The notes under the pieces are model-generated. The model saw nothing but the letters and a program-made list of their open reading frames with translations, had not been told where the DNA came from and ran no database searches. A stretch of 64,000 bases of DNA. It comes from an uncultured Alistipes sp. (GTDB lineage Bacteria > Bacteroidota > Bacteroidia > Bacteroidales > Rikenellaceae). The stretch lies in the NCBI GenBank assembly GCA_900539755.1, contig UQDC01000010.1:1-64000 (forward strand). The letters are read 5' to 3'. Of the stretch, positions 17,665 through 27,218 are shown one piece after another. A program made the position numbers and the translations under genes. Positions within the stretch are counted from its first letter, which is position 1; the number at the start of each line of letters is the position of its first letter.

Positions 17665-18136
17665 CCTCCAATCTTCCATTTATCGCGTTTATAGATCCGA
17701 CAGACAACACTAACGCTGTCCAAACCGCTCTATTTATATTTTCATTACCTTTCTCACATGCACTGTCCAATCTCACAACGCATACCTCAACACCAGGTCT
17801 CCACTTTCACAAGCCAATATAAATTATTTATTCCAGCACTCTTTACCAATACAAAATAACTTTCCCGTCCAACGAAATATTCTCAAAAGCTTACAGACAA
17901 GCAGTCTCGTGTACGCGCAATCGTTTATAATAGAAATCCATACGCATACTTGTATTGTACCCATACGATTCAGTACCCGACCTCATGTTGAAGGCCATTA
18001 CCCATACACACTCTATCGGTGAACATACATACATTGTGCCCCTATTTCACAAAAACTCCAAGCGCACAAATCAAACGAGGAATCTTTTTTTATATTTGCG
18101 ATGTAACCCTATCTTATAATTCAGAGACCCAAATCT
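17665..18136 (+). promoter_or_regulatory. Intergenic region with the asnB promoter
   Basis: 470 bases without a gene. A full -7 match TATATTTG lies at 18091-18098, about 39 bases before the asnB ATG; no good -33 TTTG is seen at the expected distance. Nothing else was recognised in the rest of the region. Confidence 0.5.
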
Positions 18137-19801
18137 ATGTGTGGAATTGTCGGGATGTTTGAAATCTCATCCGATGCGGAGAGTTTCAGACCCCAAGTTT
18201 TGAAAATGGCCCGGAAGATCCGCCACCGTGGCCCCGACTGGTCGGGTATCTATTGCGGAGACAAAACCATCCTCGCCCATGAACGACTTTCGATCGTCGA
18301 TCCCGAATCGGGCGGACAACCTCTCAAAAGCAAAGACGGCAAACTGATTCTGGCCGTTAACGGTGAAATCTACAATCATCGTGAATTACGCAAGCAACTC
18401 GCTGGAGAATACGAATTTCTAACCGGTTCAGACTGCGAAGTCATTCTCGCTCTCTATCGCAAAAAAGGCATCAATTTTCTTGAAGATCTGAACGGTATAT
18501 TTGCCTTTGCCCTCTACGATTCTGAAAAAGACCTCTATCTGATTGCCCGTGATCATATGGGTATCATTCCGCTTTATATGGGTTGGGATGACCAGAACCA
18601 TTTTTATGTAGCTTCAGAACTGAAGGCTCTCGAAGGGGTATGTAAAGTAATCGATCCCTTTTTGCCGGGACACTATCTCTGCAGCACCGATAAAAAGATG
18701 ACCCGCTGGTATACCCGCGACTGGATGCAGTACGATGCAGTCAAAGATAACGGTGCCGATATAGCTCAACTGCGTCATGGTCTGGAAGATGCCGTGCGTC
18801 GTCAATTGATGTCGGATGTACCATACGGTGTCTTGTTATCGGGTGGTCTCGACTCGTCCATTATCTCTGCCGTAGCCAAAAAATTTGCTGCCAAACGTAT
18901 CGAAACAGACGGCCGGAGCGATGCTTGGTGGCCGCAACTGCACTCTTTCGCAGTCGGATTGAAAGGTGCTCCTGATTTGACAGCAGCCCGCAAAGTTGCC
19001 GAACACATCGGGACCGTACACCACGAAATCAATTATACAATTCAGGAGGGACTCGACGCCCTGCGTGACGTGATCTACTATTTGGAGACCTACGATGTTA
19101 CGACCGTACGGGCCTCAACACCGATGTACCTGCTGGCACGTGTGATCAAATCGATGGGTATCAAAATGGTCTTGTCGGGCGAGGGCGCTGACGAACTGTT
19201 CGGAGGTTACCTCTATTTTCACAAGGCTCCTAATGCACAAGCCTTTCATGAGGAGACCGTCCGCAAACTAAGCAAGTTGCATCTGTATGACTGCCTGCGT
19301 GCCAACAAAGCCCTGGCGGCATGGGGTGTAGAGGGGCGTGTACCCTTCCTCGACAAGGAGTTTATGGATATCGCCATGCGCATCAACCCGGAGGCCAAAA
19401 TGGCCAAAGAGGGACGCATGGAGAAATGGATTGTCCGCAAAGCTTTCGAGGATCTGTTGCCGGAGAGCGTTGTATGGCGTCAGAAAGAGCAATTTTCGGA
19501 TGGTGTAGGATACAGCTGGATCGACACTTTGAAAAAGATCACCTCAGAGGCGGTGTCCGACGAACAAATGAGTCATGCAGCGGAACGATTCCCGATCAAT
19601 CCGCCAATGAACAAAGAGGAGTATTACTACCGGGCTATTTTCGAGGAGCATTTCCCGTCACAGTCAGCAGCACGCACCGTACCATCCGTACCGTCAGTTG
19701 CATGCAGTACAGCTGAAGCGTTAGCATGGGATGCCTCTTTCCAAAACCTGAACGATCCTTCAGGCCGTGCAGTGAAAAATGTACACCAACAAAGCCTATA
19801 G
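18137..19801 (+). CDS. asnB: Asparagine synthase B (glutamine-hydrolysing)
   Basis: A 554-residue class-II glutamine amidotransferase that makes asparagine from aspartate, glutamine and ATP in the cytosol. The N-terminus MCGIVGMF exposes the catalytic Cys2 after Met removal. The glutaminase domain covers about 1-200 (RHRGPDWSG, VNGEIYNH), and the synthetase domain begins with the PP-loop SGGLDSS at about 235. SGEGADELFGGY and RVPFLDKEF are also diagnostic. Length and motifs match the E. coli AsnB group. The gene stands alone with its own promoter and a bidirectional terminator shared with the next, convergent gene. Confidence 0.96.
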   Translation: MCGIVGMFEISSDAESFRPQVLKMARKIRHRGPDWSGIYCGDKTILAHERLSIVDPESGGQPLKSKDGKLILAVNGEIYNHRELRKQLAGEYEFLTGSDCEVILALYRKKGINFLEDLNGIFAFALYDSEKDLYLIARDHMGIIPLYMGWDDQNHFYVASELKALEGVCKVIDPFLPGHYLCSTDKKMTRWYTRDWMQYDAVKDNGADIAQLRHGLEDAVRRQLMSDVPYGVLLSGGLDSSIISAVAKKFAAKRIETDGRSDAWWPQLHSFAVGLKGAPDLTAARKVAEHIGTVHHEINYTIQEGLDALRDVIYYLETYDVTTVRASTPMYLLARVIKSMGIKMVLSGEGADELFGGYLYFHKAPNAQAFHEETVRKLSKLHLYDCLRANKALAAWGVEGRVPFLDKEFMDIAMRINPEAKMAKEGRMEKWIVRKAFEDLLPESVVWRQKEQFSDGVGYSWIDTLKKITSEAVSDEQMSHAAERFPINPPMNKEEYYYRAIFEEHFPSQSAARTVPSVPSVACSTAEALAWDASFQNLNDPSGRAVKNVHQQSL

Positions 19802-19857
19802 ATCATATAGAAAAGCGATAACGGGGCACACTGTTCCCCGCCTCTCTGCTAATAAAA

Positions 19858-19902
19858 AAAAGAAGAACCGGTATACAATAACAAGATACCGGTTCTTCTT
19901 TT
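19858..19902. terminator. Bidirectional terminator between asnB and the ATP-grasp fusion gene
   Basis: AAAAGAAGAACCGGTAT (19858-19874) pairs perfectly with ATACCGGTTCTTCTTTT (19886-19902); A-run on the left and T-run on the right. It serves both convergent genes. Confidence 0.88.
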
Positions 19903-20073
19903 ATTTATATAATCTATTCTCCACCAGAAAATCCCTTCACTTTCAATCAAACGCAGAACGTTTAGGGGGTTTGCTGTAACTTATAAGGAGAATAGCATCA
20001 TCTTTATTCATCAATCATAACAGGCGGTCTGTGCAACGGATATACAGGCAAATCCCGACGGAAAGACTTACGA

Positions 20074-23000
20074 TTATACCCTCTCCTGCTGCTCTGTCGT
20101 CGATTGATCATGTAACTCTTGACGAATAATTGCACGATTTTTCCGTCCGTCCACAAATATATACAGAGGTGAAGGGAACCGTACATGACGAATATGTTCA
20201 CTTTCGTACAGAGCGGGTAATGCTTCGAGTTGTGCCACATCGAAACAGCCATCTCCCTGGAAAGGATTAATCGTGACATACCCAACGCCAAAAGAGGTCA
20301 AGTTCTGGAAAAAGTGAGTACCCTGACTGGGTTCGACCCGGAAATTCTCCAAACCACATTCGACGATCACTTTGGCTTCAGAGATATGCGGCCACTTGAT
20401 CGGCACTCCCAACCATGGATCACTCGATCCCCAACGTCCCGGACCAATTAGCACATAGGAACGTTTTTCGTTCCGCATCTGGGTATTGAGACGATTGACC
20501 TCTTCGGCCATCTGCTGAGTATGCGAAGCATCGAAACGATCGGGCCGAATATAGATCACATCGCTAACTCCATCAATGGCTCCAAGCCCCAATGCACTTT
20601 CGGCATAGATCAATGCTCCGTCACGATTCACATGCTCCCAATCAAGAGAGGTGTTTGAAGGCCCTTCAACAATCGGACGAATCTGCAACAGATCAAAGAT
20701 TTTATCCTCACCGTATGGCACATCCATATTGACAGCAAACTCGATTTCAACCGGACAGCGCAACTCCTGCTCACCATAAGCCAACATATCACAGAGAATC
20801 TCTGCCAAAGGGATCGTATCGTATTTAAGAATCTGGGAGAAGGTGATGATTTTGCGACCCTCTTCAAAACTGCTGTCCGAAATGCGCTGATTCTGCATAT
20901 CCCATGTGGATGCGACATAACGCATATTGCGGAAGTGACGGGCTTTATTGATTTCAAAACTCTGGAGGTTTACGGCATCATCAAGCGAAGTTTTGAACTC
21001 CTCGGGACGAAGATCCAACGCATACATGATACGCTGGGTATCCCGCAGGGCAAATTCTGGGGTCGAAAGTTGCAATACATTCCGCGGATAACGGGGCGAA
21101 AAGCGGAGGGTTTGTCCCCCTTCCACCACCAGTTTTCCCAAGCCGAAAGCCATATTGACAATGCCATCTTCGGGTTTTTCATCTCCAATTGGATAGTAGT
21201 TGAGAGATCGAGCCACGCCCGAAATGGTAGGGAAGAAATAGCCGCTATCTTCGGTTCCACACACATCTTGAATCACCACAGCCATCTTCTCTTCGCTCAA
21301 GAGGTTGGAGCTGGCCTGAATATAGGCTCGACTTGCGGCAAAATAGACCGATGCATAGACACTTTTGATCGCCTTGCCCAACAGACGGAGCATCTGATCC
21401 TCATTTTTCGTTTTGGGGATCATATAGGTGGAATAGATTCCCGCAAATGGCTGGTAATGGGAATCTTCCAGCTTTGAACTGGATCGAACGGCCAGCGGGC
21501 CGGTCACTGTGCGGATATAAGCCCTCAGATCATTGACCAACGCCTCGGGTAAACGTGAGCTGACAAATTCGGAGAGAATCTCTTCGTCGCTGACATCGGA
21601 ATTGATGACATACATCAGACCATTATCTCGAATGAACTGATCGAAATAGTCGGTAGCCACCACCACCGTACAGGGCAGCATCACCTTGACCCCTTCGTAT
21701 TTATCGTACAGATTGAACCTCTGCAACATATTATTAATAAAGGCCAACCCACGGGCTTTTCCGCCCAAAGAGCCTTCACCGATACGGGCAAACCAAATGT
21801 ATCGGTTGTAGGTTTGGGCATCGAAGTGGGCCACCACACCATGCCCCTGCACAATACGGTACTCGGTAATAGCCTTCGATACGAACTCCCGGAGTTCATC
21901 CACCGTGGCAAAATGGTTTTCGGTCACTGACTTAAACATTCCAGCCAGCCGAAACAGACCACGCGCATACATCCATTTTGAAAAACGATTGCGTGCCGTA
22001 TAGTACAACAACACATCTTCCGGTATCTCCTGCACCAAACGCTGCATATCTCGCAAGTCTCGCGCCCGACCGATCACCGCTCCCGTTTTGGGATCACGGA
22101 ACACGAAATCGCCAAAAGCGAACTCCTCACTGATGTAGTCGCTCAATTCGATCAAAAGGGTTTTTGAATACTTCACGACGAAACCGACTCCCAACTCTTG
22201 CGCCGTAGCCCGCATACTCTCCTGCGAAGATTGCAACAGGAAAGGCATATGCGGATCGTCGTTACGGATAAGCCTACAAAGATCGATTCCGGCATCCAAT
22301 TTTTCACTCTCAGAAGGATCATTTTTATGCACGACAAAACCCACATCGGAAATGACTCCCAGCAAGTTGCTCTTGTAACGTTCATAGAGCATCACGGCCT
22401 CTTCATAATTGGTAGCCAGCAAAATTTTCGGACGTCCTCGTTTCCGCAACATCTGCTGCTGCTCATTCAGAGCCTCCTTCAAAAACTCGGCACTTTGCTG
22501 CAGCACCAGACGATATATAGCCGGCAGGTAGGTCGAATAGTAGCGGATCGAATCCTCAACCAACAGGATCGACTGCACCCCTACCCCCAGAATATCGTTA
22601 TCGGCATTCATTCGATCCTCGATCAGTTTGACAATGGCCAAAATCAGATCGGCATTTCCGTGCCAACAGAAGATATAATCGATGGCGGAACGATCTTCAT
22701 GTTCAATTCGGCGATAAATATCTTTCGAATAGTTGATCAACAGCACGAACGGCAAATCAGCATGCAGGGCTTTCAGTTGTTTGGAAAAATGGAACACATC
22801 CAAATCTCCAACATTGAACATACTGATCACCAGGTCAAAATCATTCCGCTGTTTGAGTACCTCAACCGCTTCAGTGGCACTGCTTACACGCGTAAACGAT
22901 GGAGGGTTACTCAAATTCAGCTCCATGTATTCGCGATTGATTTGGACTTCGAGTCGTCCGTCCTCTTCAAGGGTATATGCATCGTAACTACTGCAAATCA

Positions 23001-23091
23001 ACAAAATACTGCGAATACGGCGACTCATCAGATTGTGGTAGTCGATACCGCGTAACGGTTGTGTTGAAGTCGAAATGGTATGGTGTGCCAT
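20074..23091 (-). CDS. Two-receiver / PPDK-like ATP-grasp fusion protein (PEP/pyruvate-binding domain)
   Basis: A 1005-residue cytosolic protein. Residues about 27-160 form a receiver-like domain that has lost its acidic pair and phospho-Asp (LICSSYDAY, VISMFNV). Residues about 173-320 form a second receiver that keeps all key residues: Glu179-Asp180 in LLVEDS, Asp249 in VISDVGF and Lys307 in GFVVKYSK. From about 430 onward comes the nucleotide-binding (ATP-grasp) domain of PEP synthase/pyruvate phosphate dikinase: GEGSLGGKARGLAF, VRSSSKLEDSHYQPFAGIYS, and the closing LLQIRPI. The mobile phospho-His domain and the PEP-binding barrel of true PPDK are absent. A conserved C-terminal domain follows (VLIGPGRWGSSDPWLGVPI). 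The reaction is unknown; a phospho-signal-controlled ATP-dependent phosphotransfer is plausible. A -7 box (CAAATTTA on plus, 23130-23137) lies 39 bases upstream. Confidence 0.8.
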   Translation of the reverse strand: MAHHTISTSTQPLRGIDYHNLMSRRIRSILLICSSYDAYTLEEDGRLEVQINREYMELNLSNPPSFTRVSSATEAVEVLKQRNDFDLVISMFNVGDLDVFHFSKQLKALHADLPFVLLINYSKDIYRRIEHEDRSAIDYIFCWHGNADLILAIVKLIEDRMNADNDILGVGVQSILLVEDSIRYYSTYLPAIYRLVLQQSAEFLKEALNEQQQMLRKRGRPKILLATNYEEAVMLYERYKSNLLGVISDVGFVVHKNDPSESEKLDAGIDLCRLIRNDDPHMPFLLQSSQESMRATAQELGVGFVVKYSKTLLIELSDYISEEFAFGDFVFRDPKTGAVIGRARDLRDMQRLVQEIPEDVLLYYTARNRFSKWMYARGLFRLAGMFKSVTENHFATVDELREFVSKAITEYRIVQGHGVVAHFDAQTYNRYIWFARIGEGSLGGKARGLAFINNMLQRFNLYDKYEGVKVMLPCTVVVATDYFDQFIRDNGLMYVINSDVSDEEILSEFVSSRLPEALVNDLRAYIRTVTGPLAVRSSSKLEDSHYQPFAGIYSTYMIPKTKNEDQMLRLLGKAIKSVYASVYFAASRAYIQASSNLLSEEKMAVVIQDVCGTEDSGYFFPTISGVARSLNYYPIGDEKPEDGIVNMAFGLGKLVVEGGQTLRFSPRYPRNVLQLSTPEFALRDTQRIMYALDLRPEEFKTSLDDAVNLQSFEINKARHFRNMRYVASTWDMQNQRISDSSFEEGRKIITFSQILKYDTIPLAEILCDMLAYGEQELRCPVEIEFAVNMDVPYGEDKIFDLLQIRPIVEGPSNTSLDWEHVNRDGALIYAESALGLGAIDGVSDVIYIRPDRFDASHTQQMAEEVNRLNTQMRNEKRSYVLIGPGRWGSSDPWLGVPIKWPHISEAKVIVECGLENFRVEPSQGTHFFQNLTSFGVGYVTINPFQGDGCFDVAQLEALPALYESEHIRHVRFPSPLYIFVDGRKNRAIIRQELHDQSTTEQQERV

Positions 23092-23533
23092 AACTTGTGA
23101 CGCTTTTCTGTAATCAATACAACAATGAGCAAATTTATGATCTCAAACGGCCACCCGCCTGCACCTATAAAATACAGCATCTCAATTAAGTTTTTTGCAA
23201 GTCGTCAATGCTCTTCTTAAAAGGGAATTGCATGGCCATCTTCACAAATGTACAAAAATCCGACACGCCACTACACCCTCTTATGTTTTTCTTGATGGTA
23301 CTGCCACTGAAAAATATTCTTCGTAACAATATTCCAGGACTGTGCGCATTGTTCACGATCTGTAAAAACTGGTTTCGATATGATAAAAATCCTATCATAC
23401 AACCAGACATACACTCCGTCTTATTCCAACACAAAAGCAAATCCTTTTATGAAAGGATAAGGCAAGATAAATGGAGAAATAGGACGAATTTTCTGGCAGA
23501 CGTGTCGTTTTTTCTCCATTTTTCGAAAAATAT
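23092..23533. other. Divergent intergenic region, no gene seen
   Basis: Between the ATP-grasp fusion gene and the fucose permease. It contains the -7 box of the leftward gene (23130-23137). Overlapping short frames on both strands have no motif and were not accepted. Confidence 0.5.
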
Positions 23534-23566
23534 ACTTGTTAAAACAAGTTGTTTCGGTTAAATTTG
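23534..23566 (+). promoter_or_regulatory. fucP promoter with an overlapping 16-bp perfect palindrome
   Basis: TTG (23536-23538), 20 bases, TAAATTTG (23559-23566), a full -7 match. The palindrome ACTTGTT-AA-AACAAGT (23534-23549) covers the -33 box and is placed as a repressor operator would be. The predicted start is near 23573, 36 bases before the ATG. Confidence 0.55.
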
Positions 23567-23608
23567 TTCTCGCCAAAAACAAATAACCTAATCTAACCAC
23601 ATAAATAC

Positions 23609-24940
23609 ATGAGCCAAAACTCGAAACTGGTCACCCGATCAGTGTTAGTACCGTTTATACTGGTTACCTCTCTCTTTTTCGCCTGGGGCTTTGCCAATGA
23701 CATCACCAACCCCATGGTAAAAGCATTCTCCAAAATTTTCCGAATGAGCACTACCGATGGTGCATTGGTACAACTGGCCTTTTATGGCGGATATTTCGCC
23801 ATGGCTTTCCCCGCCGCACTGTTCATTCGCAAATACTCATACAAAACCGGCATTTTGGTAGGTCTTGCCCTGTATGCTTGCGGCGCACTGCTTTTCATTC
23901 CTGCCAGCAAAACAGGCCTTTATTTTCCATTCTTAATTGCCTACTTTATTCTCACCTGCGGTCTCTCGTTCCTCGAAACCAGCTCAAACCCCTACATTCT
24001 GAGCATGGGCGATGAGGCCACCGCAACCCGACGACTCAACCTGTCACAGGCATTCAACCCAATCGGATCGCTGTTGGGAATGTATTGCGCCATGGAGTTC
24101 ATCCAGGCCCGCATGAGTCCTCTCGATACGGCCGAACGTGCACAACTCTCCGACGCCGAATTCGAAGCACTCAAAGCCGCCGATCTGAATGTATTGATCA
24201 CCCCGTATGTCATCGTAGGTTTGGTCATCCTGGCCCTCTTTTTCTTGATCTATTTCACCAAAATGCCGAAAAATGGGGACAAAGACAACTCGATGAATTT
24301 GGGACAGGTCTTGAAACGTATCTTGGCTATTCCCCGCTATCGTGAAGGTGTAATTGCCCAATTTTTCTATGTAGGGGCGCAAATCATGTGCTGGACCTTT
24401 ATTATCCAGTACGGAACCCGCGTCTTCACCCATATGGGTATGGAGGAGCAGGATGCCGAAGTGCTGTCGCAACAATACAACATCGCCGCTATGGCCATCT
24501 TCTGCGTCAGCCGATTCATCTGCACCTTCCTGATGAAATATTTTTCACCAGGCAAGCTGCTGATGATCTTCGCCGTAGCCGGAGTAGCCCTGACCGCCGG
24601 TGTAATCGGATTCCAAAACATTTACGGCATGTATTGTCTGGTAGGGGTTTCTGCTTGCATGTCGTTGATGTTCCCAACCATTTACGGTATTGCTCTTGAA
24701 GGGCTGGGCGACGATGCCAAATTCGGAGCAGCAGGTCTGATCATGGCCATTTTAGGTGGATCCATCATGCCTCCCGCCCAAGCAGCCATTATCGACCAGG
24801 GTACGCTGTTCGGCATGCCGGCCGTAAACGTCTCATTCATCTTGCCGTTGATCTGTTTCGTTGTGATTATCATTTATGGCTACCGTAGCCATACAATCCA
24901 CCACAAAGATCATCGGCTTGCAGCCAAAGCCCGCGCTTAA
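23609..24940 (+). CDS. fucP: L-fucose permease-like sugar:proton symporter (MFS, FHS family)
   Basis: A 443-residue inner-membrane protein with 12 predicted helices. The front (FILVTSLFFAWGFANDITNP) carries the acidic/Asn residues characteristic of FucP and relatives, and LETSSNPYILSMG is another family signature. FucP-type carriers import L-fucose with protons; some Bacteroidales homologues take other hexoses. The next gene has the RbsD/FucU (sugar mutarotase) fold, which supports a fucose-like substrate. Own promoter with a possible operator, and a terminator-like hairpin follows 38 bases after the stop. No fucose isomerase or kinase is in the window. Confidence 0.85.
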   Translation: MSQNSKLVTRSVLVPFILVTSLFFAWGFANDITNPMVKAFSKIFRMSTTDGALVQLAFYGGYFAMAFPAALFIRKYSYKTGILVGLALYACGALLFIPASKTGLYFPFLIAYFILTCGLSFLETSSNPYILSMGDEATATRRLNLSQAFNPIGSLLGMYCAMEFIQARMSPLDTAERAQLSDAEFEALKAADLNVLITPYVIVGLVILALFFLIYFTKMPKNGDKDNSMNLGQVLKRILAIPRYREGVIAQFFYVGAQIMCWTFIIQYGTRVFTHMGMEEQDAEVLSQQYNIAAMAIFCVSRFICTFLMKYFSPGKLLMIFAVAGVALTAGVIGFQNIYGMYCLVGVSACMSLMFPTIYGIALEGLGDDAKFGAAGLIMAILGGSIMPPAQAAIIDQGTLFGMPAVNVSFILPLICFVVIIIYGYRSHTIHHKDHRLAAKARA

Positions 24941-24977
24941 CCATAGTAATTCCTATAAAATTATCGAGCCGACTCAT

Positions 24978-25029
24978 AAAACGTGAGAGGATAGAGGATA
25001 AATATAGATGAATCTGAATCTCACGTTTT
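24978..25029 (+). terminator. Long-loop hairpin after fucP
   Basis: AAAACGTGAGA (24978-24988) pairs perfectly with TCTCACGTTTT (25019-25029) around a 30-base loop; it ends in four T. It may be a terminator, or an attenuator allowing partial read-through into the next gene. Confidence 0.6.
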
Positions 25030-25071
25030 GATTCGCCTCCCTGTTTCGGACACAAATTAACACCGAACCTT

Positions 25072-25674
25072 ATGAAACCGTTCCGAATCAGCACATTGGG
25101 TCTGTACTGCATCCTATTGGGAATTTTACTCACAGGATGTCACCAACCAACACCCAATCCAACAGCAATCGGTTCGGATACCAATAGACAAACAACTGAT
25201 ACCATGTGGAAACAAGAGTTTGAACAACTGCTACCTAAATTGGGCCATCGCAACTGGATTTTGGTTGTCGATCAGGCATACCCTTTGCAAAGTGCTCAAG
25301 GTATTCTTACGATCGATACAGAACAACCGCTTCCCGCCGTACTGAAAGAGCTGGTCAATATGTTAAACCAAGCCCCACACGTCAAACCGATCTACTATAC
25401 CGATTTGGAATTGCAGGCTCTTTCCGACGAGATTTGCCCTGGAGCCGAACAGGCCCAACTGGATATTTTCAACAAACTGAATGGAGCACAAGTCAATACA
25501 ATTCTCCACGAAGAGGTATTTGCTAAAATTGACGCTGCATCCAAACTGTTCACCACAGTTGTTCTCAAGACACAATCTCGAATTCCCTACTCTTCGGTCT
25601 TTATCGAACTGGATTGTGGCTATTGGACTTCAGACGCAGAAGAGGCACTTCGCGCTAAAATGAAGACGATGTAA
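25072..25674 (+). CDS. Lipoprotein with an RbsD/FucU (sugar mutarotase-like) domain
   Basis: A 200-residue protein whose signal ends in the lipobox LLTGC (Cys23), so it should be a membrane lipoprotein facing the periplasm. Residues about 44-195 match the RbsD/FucU fold: LPKLGHRNWILVVDQAYPLQ near the front (with the conserved His of GHRN), APHVKPIYYTDLEL in the middle and IPYSSVFIELDCGYW at the end. RbsD and FucU interconvert sugar anomers, normally in the cytosol. A lipid-anchored form beside a fucose permease suggests it supplies the anomer the permease prefers. That role is inferred; catalysis has not been shown by anything in the sequence. Confidence 0.75.
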   Translation: MKPFRISTLGLYCILLGILLTGCHQPTPNPTAIGSDTNRQTTDTMWKQEFEQLLPKLGHRNWILVVDQAYPLQSAQGILTIDTEQPLPAVLKELVNMLNQAPHVKPIYYTDLELQALSDEICPGAEQAQLDIFNKLNGAQVNTILHEEVFAKIDAASKLFTTVVLKTQSRIPYSSVFIELDCGYWTSDAEEALRAKMKTM

Positions 25675-26150
25675 CCGAACGCACTTTTCGCAGCTACGCA
25701 CGATACAAACTGTCGTCCGCGTGCAGCATATCATCAGAAAGGATAAAACAGTCCTCGGTCATTCAAACTAATCGCGAGTATAAACTGTGAATCCAGTCTT
25801 CAATTCGAAGCTGCGTATTTGGGAGACACTAAAGCTCTAAGATAAATTAGATGTAGATTTACCTTAGTGTATTATTTCAGCAACCTAACCTAAATAAAAT
25901 AAAAGCGACCGCCCATTGACTAAAGATCAATGGGCGGTTTTCATATCATGTACTTATGCCCTCCACTTAAATAAGATGCATAAATCATTTTCAGAACACC
26001 TTTCCTTTTATTAATTAAGGCAGGTCAAACCTATAAACAAAGAGCAATTCCACCGCACGAACATTCCAATATCTTGGAAAGTACCACAACAGCATTACCT
26101 CAAAAAGTCACACACCAATGTGATCTGAAATATTATCAACCAACGGTTAA
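25675..26150. other. Intergenic region with one terminator
   Basis: 475 bases without a gene; besides the terminator at 25907-25942 I see nothing functional. Confidence 0.5.
25907..25942 (+). terminator. Intrinsic terminator of the fucP/FucU-like unit
   Basis: ACCGCCCATTGA (25908-25919) pairs perfectly with TCAATGGGCGGT (25927-25938), 7-base loop, then TTTC. Confidence 0.85.
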
Positions 26151-27218
26151 CTATAATCCGATCAGTCGCAATTCATCGGCAATCGCCCCCTCACGACGAA
26201 CAATCGTGAGCAACTGCTCTTGCATCTCTTCAGAAGGGGTAATCACTCCACGTGCTTCAGGATAATGCAAAATCCACTCCAAGCCTGCATTTTGCAAAGC
26301 AAACGTGGTTTCAATATAACGCAAGTGGGTCGGCTCATCCAATGCAAAATTGACTGCCACTTTGCGATTCAACACGGCTGTTTCCGGAAATTTATCCCCG
26401 TACTCATCTTCAGCCCCAATATTCACCAAAAGTTGTCCTTGCAAGAAGGGTTCGACAGGATATGACCGACTGATCACCCCTGCAACTGAAGTCGCAGTTA
26501 CAATATGCGTCGCACGCTGCACCGCTGCAATCACGGCATCCCGATCCGTCATATCAATAAACGGAAACGCCCCGACCGGCGTCTGCTGCAGCCGATCGCA
26601 CATCGATCGGGCCTCCACCACCTCGACCTGAGCGCCGGCTGCTTTTAACCGGATACCTACTCCACTTCCAATCTTACCGAACCCAAACAGCAGCCATCGC
26701 TGAGATGCATCAACCTGATGGCCGAACAACTGCAATCCCCGAATCAATCCGTCTCCGGTTCCGAGTGCCCCTTCAATACGTTTGATCCTACTACCATCCG
26801 TATTAAAGCAGGGCTTAGCTGAATTTTCATAATAGGATATACCGGAATGGGTCAGTTCAGCAAAACCATACCGGGGATGCAGATCACTATGCAGGCCTAT
26901 ACAATCCGAGATCAAATCGAACTCATCACTCTTGTCTCGAACGACACGCAGTCCGACCTGTTCCGCCCAATCAATAAAGGCCGGATCGAAAGGCACACCT
27001 TTAATATGAGAGAGCGTCACCTGAGCTCCACCGGCAATGAGTGGTAAAAATTTGGCAATCGTATTGAAGAAAAGAGGTGTCGCCTCCAAAATTTTTAATC
27101 CAGCAAACGGTTTTCTTGACTCAAAATCTGCATACTGAGCTCGAATCACGGGATAATCCTCCGGACGATAATGTTTCTGGAGATAAGTCAATAATTGATC
27201 AACCATCATAAAATGCAT
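26151..27218 (-). CDS. S-adenosylhomocysteine-hydrolase-like NAD-binding protein
   Basis: About 355 residues from the ATG at 27218 (MHFMMVDQLL); ATGs at 27209 and 27206 are equally possible. The longer frame to 27272 is disfavoured because a full -7 box (CAAAAATA on plus, 27270-27277) would start RNA inside it. The order of parts resembles adenosylhomocysteinase: a substrate-like domain (ILEATPLFFNTIAKFLPLIA and AGGAQVTLSHI), then a Rossmann domain with GFGKIGSGVG (preceded by GTGDGLIRGL), and ATHIVTATSVAGVI. It is about 75-100 residues shorter than the true enzyme, and I do not see the strongly conserved active-site and C-terminal tail motifs, so it is a divergent relative of unknown reaction. 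It stands alone. Confidence 0.65.
   Translation of the reverse strand: MHFMMVDQLLTYLQKHYRPEDYPVIRAQYADFESRKPFAGLKILEATPLFFNTIAKFLPLIAGGAQVTLSHIKGVPFDPAFIDWAEQVGLRVVRDKSDEFDLISDCIGLHSDLHPRYGFAELTHSGISYYENSAKPCFNTDGSRIKRIEGALGTGDGLIRGLQLFGHQVDASQRWLLFGFGKIGSGVGIRLKAAGAQVEVVEARSMCDRLQQTPVGAFPFIDMTDRDAVIAAVQRATHIVTATSVAGVISRSYPVEPFLQGQLLVNIGAEDEYGDKFPETAVLNRKVAVNFALDEPTHLRYIETTFALQNAGLEWILHYPEARGVITPSEEMQEQLLTIVRREGAIADELRLIGL

Noticed and set aside
22198..23055. 285-codon plus-strand frame
   Set aside because: Antisense to the receiver domains of the ATP-grasp fusion protein; no motif.
23208..23561. Short frames on both strands in the fucP upstream region
   Set aside because: No motif, and they overlap the promoter and palindrome of fucP.
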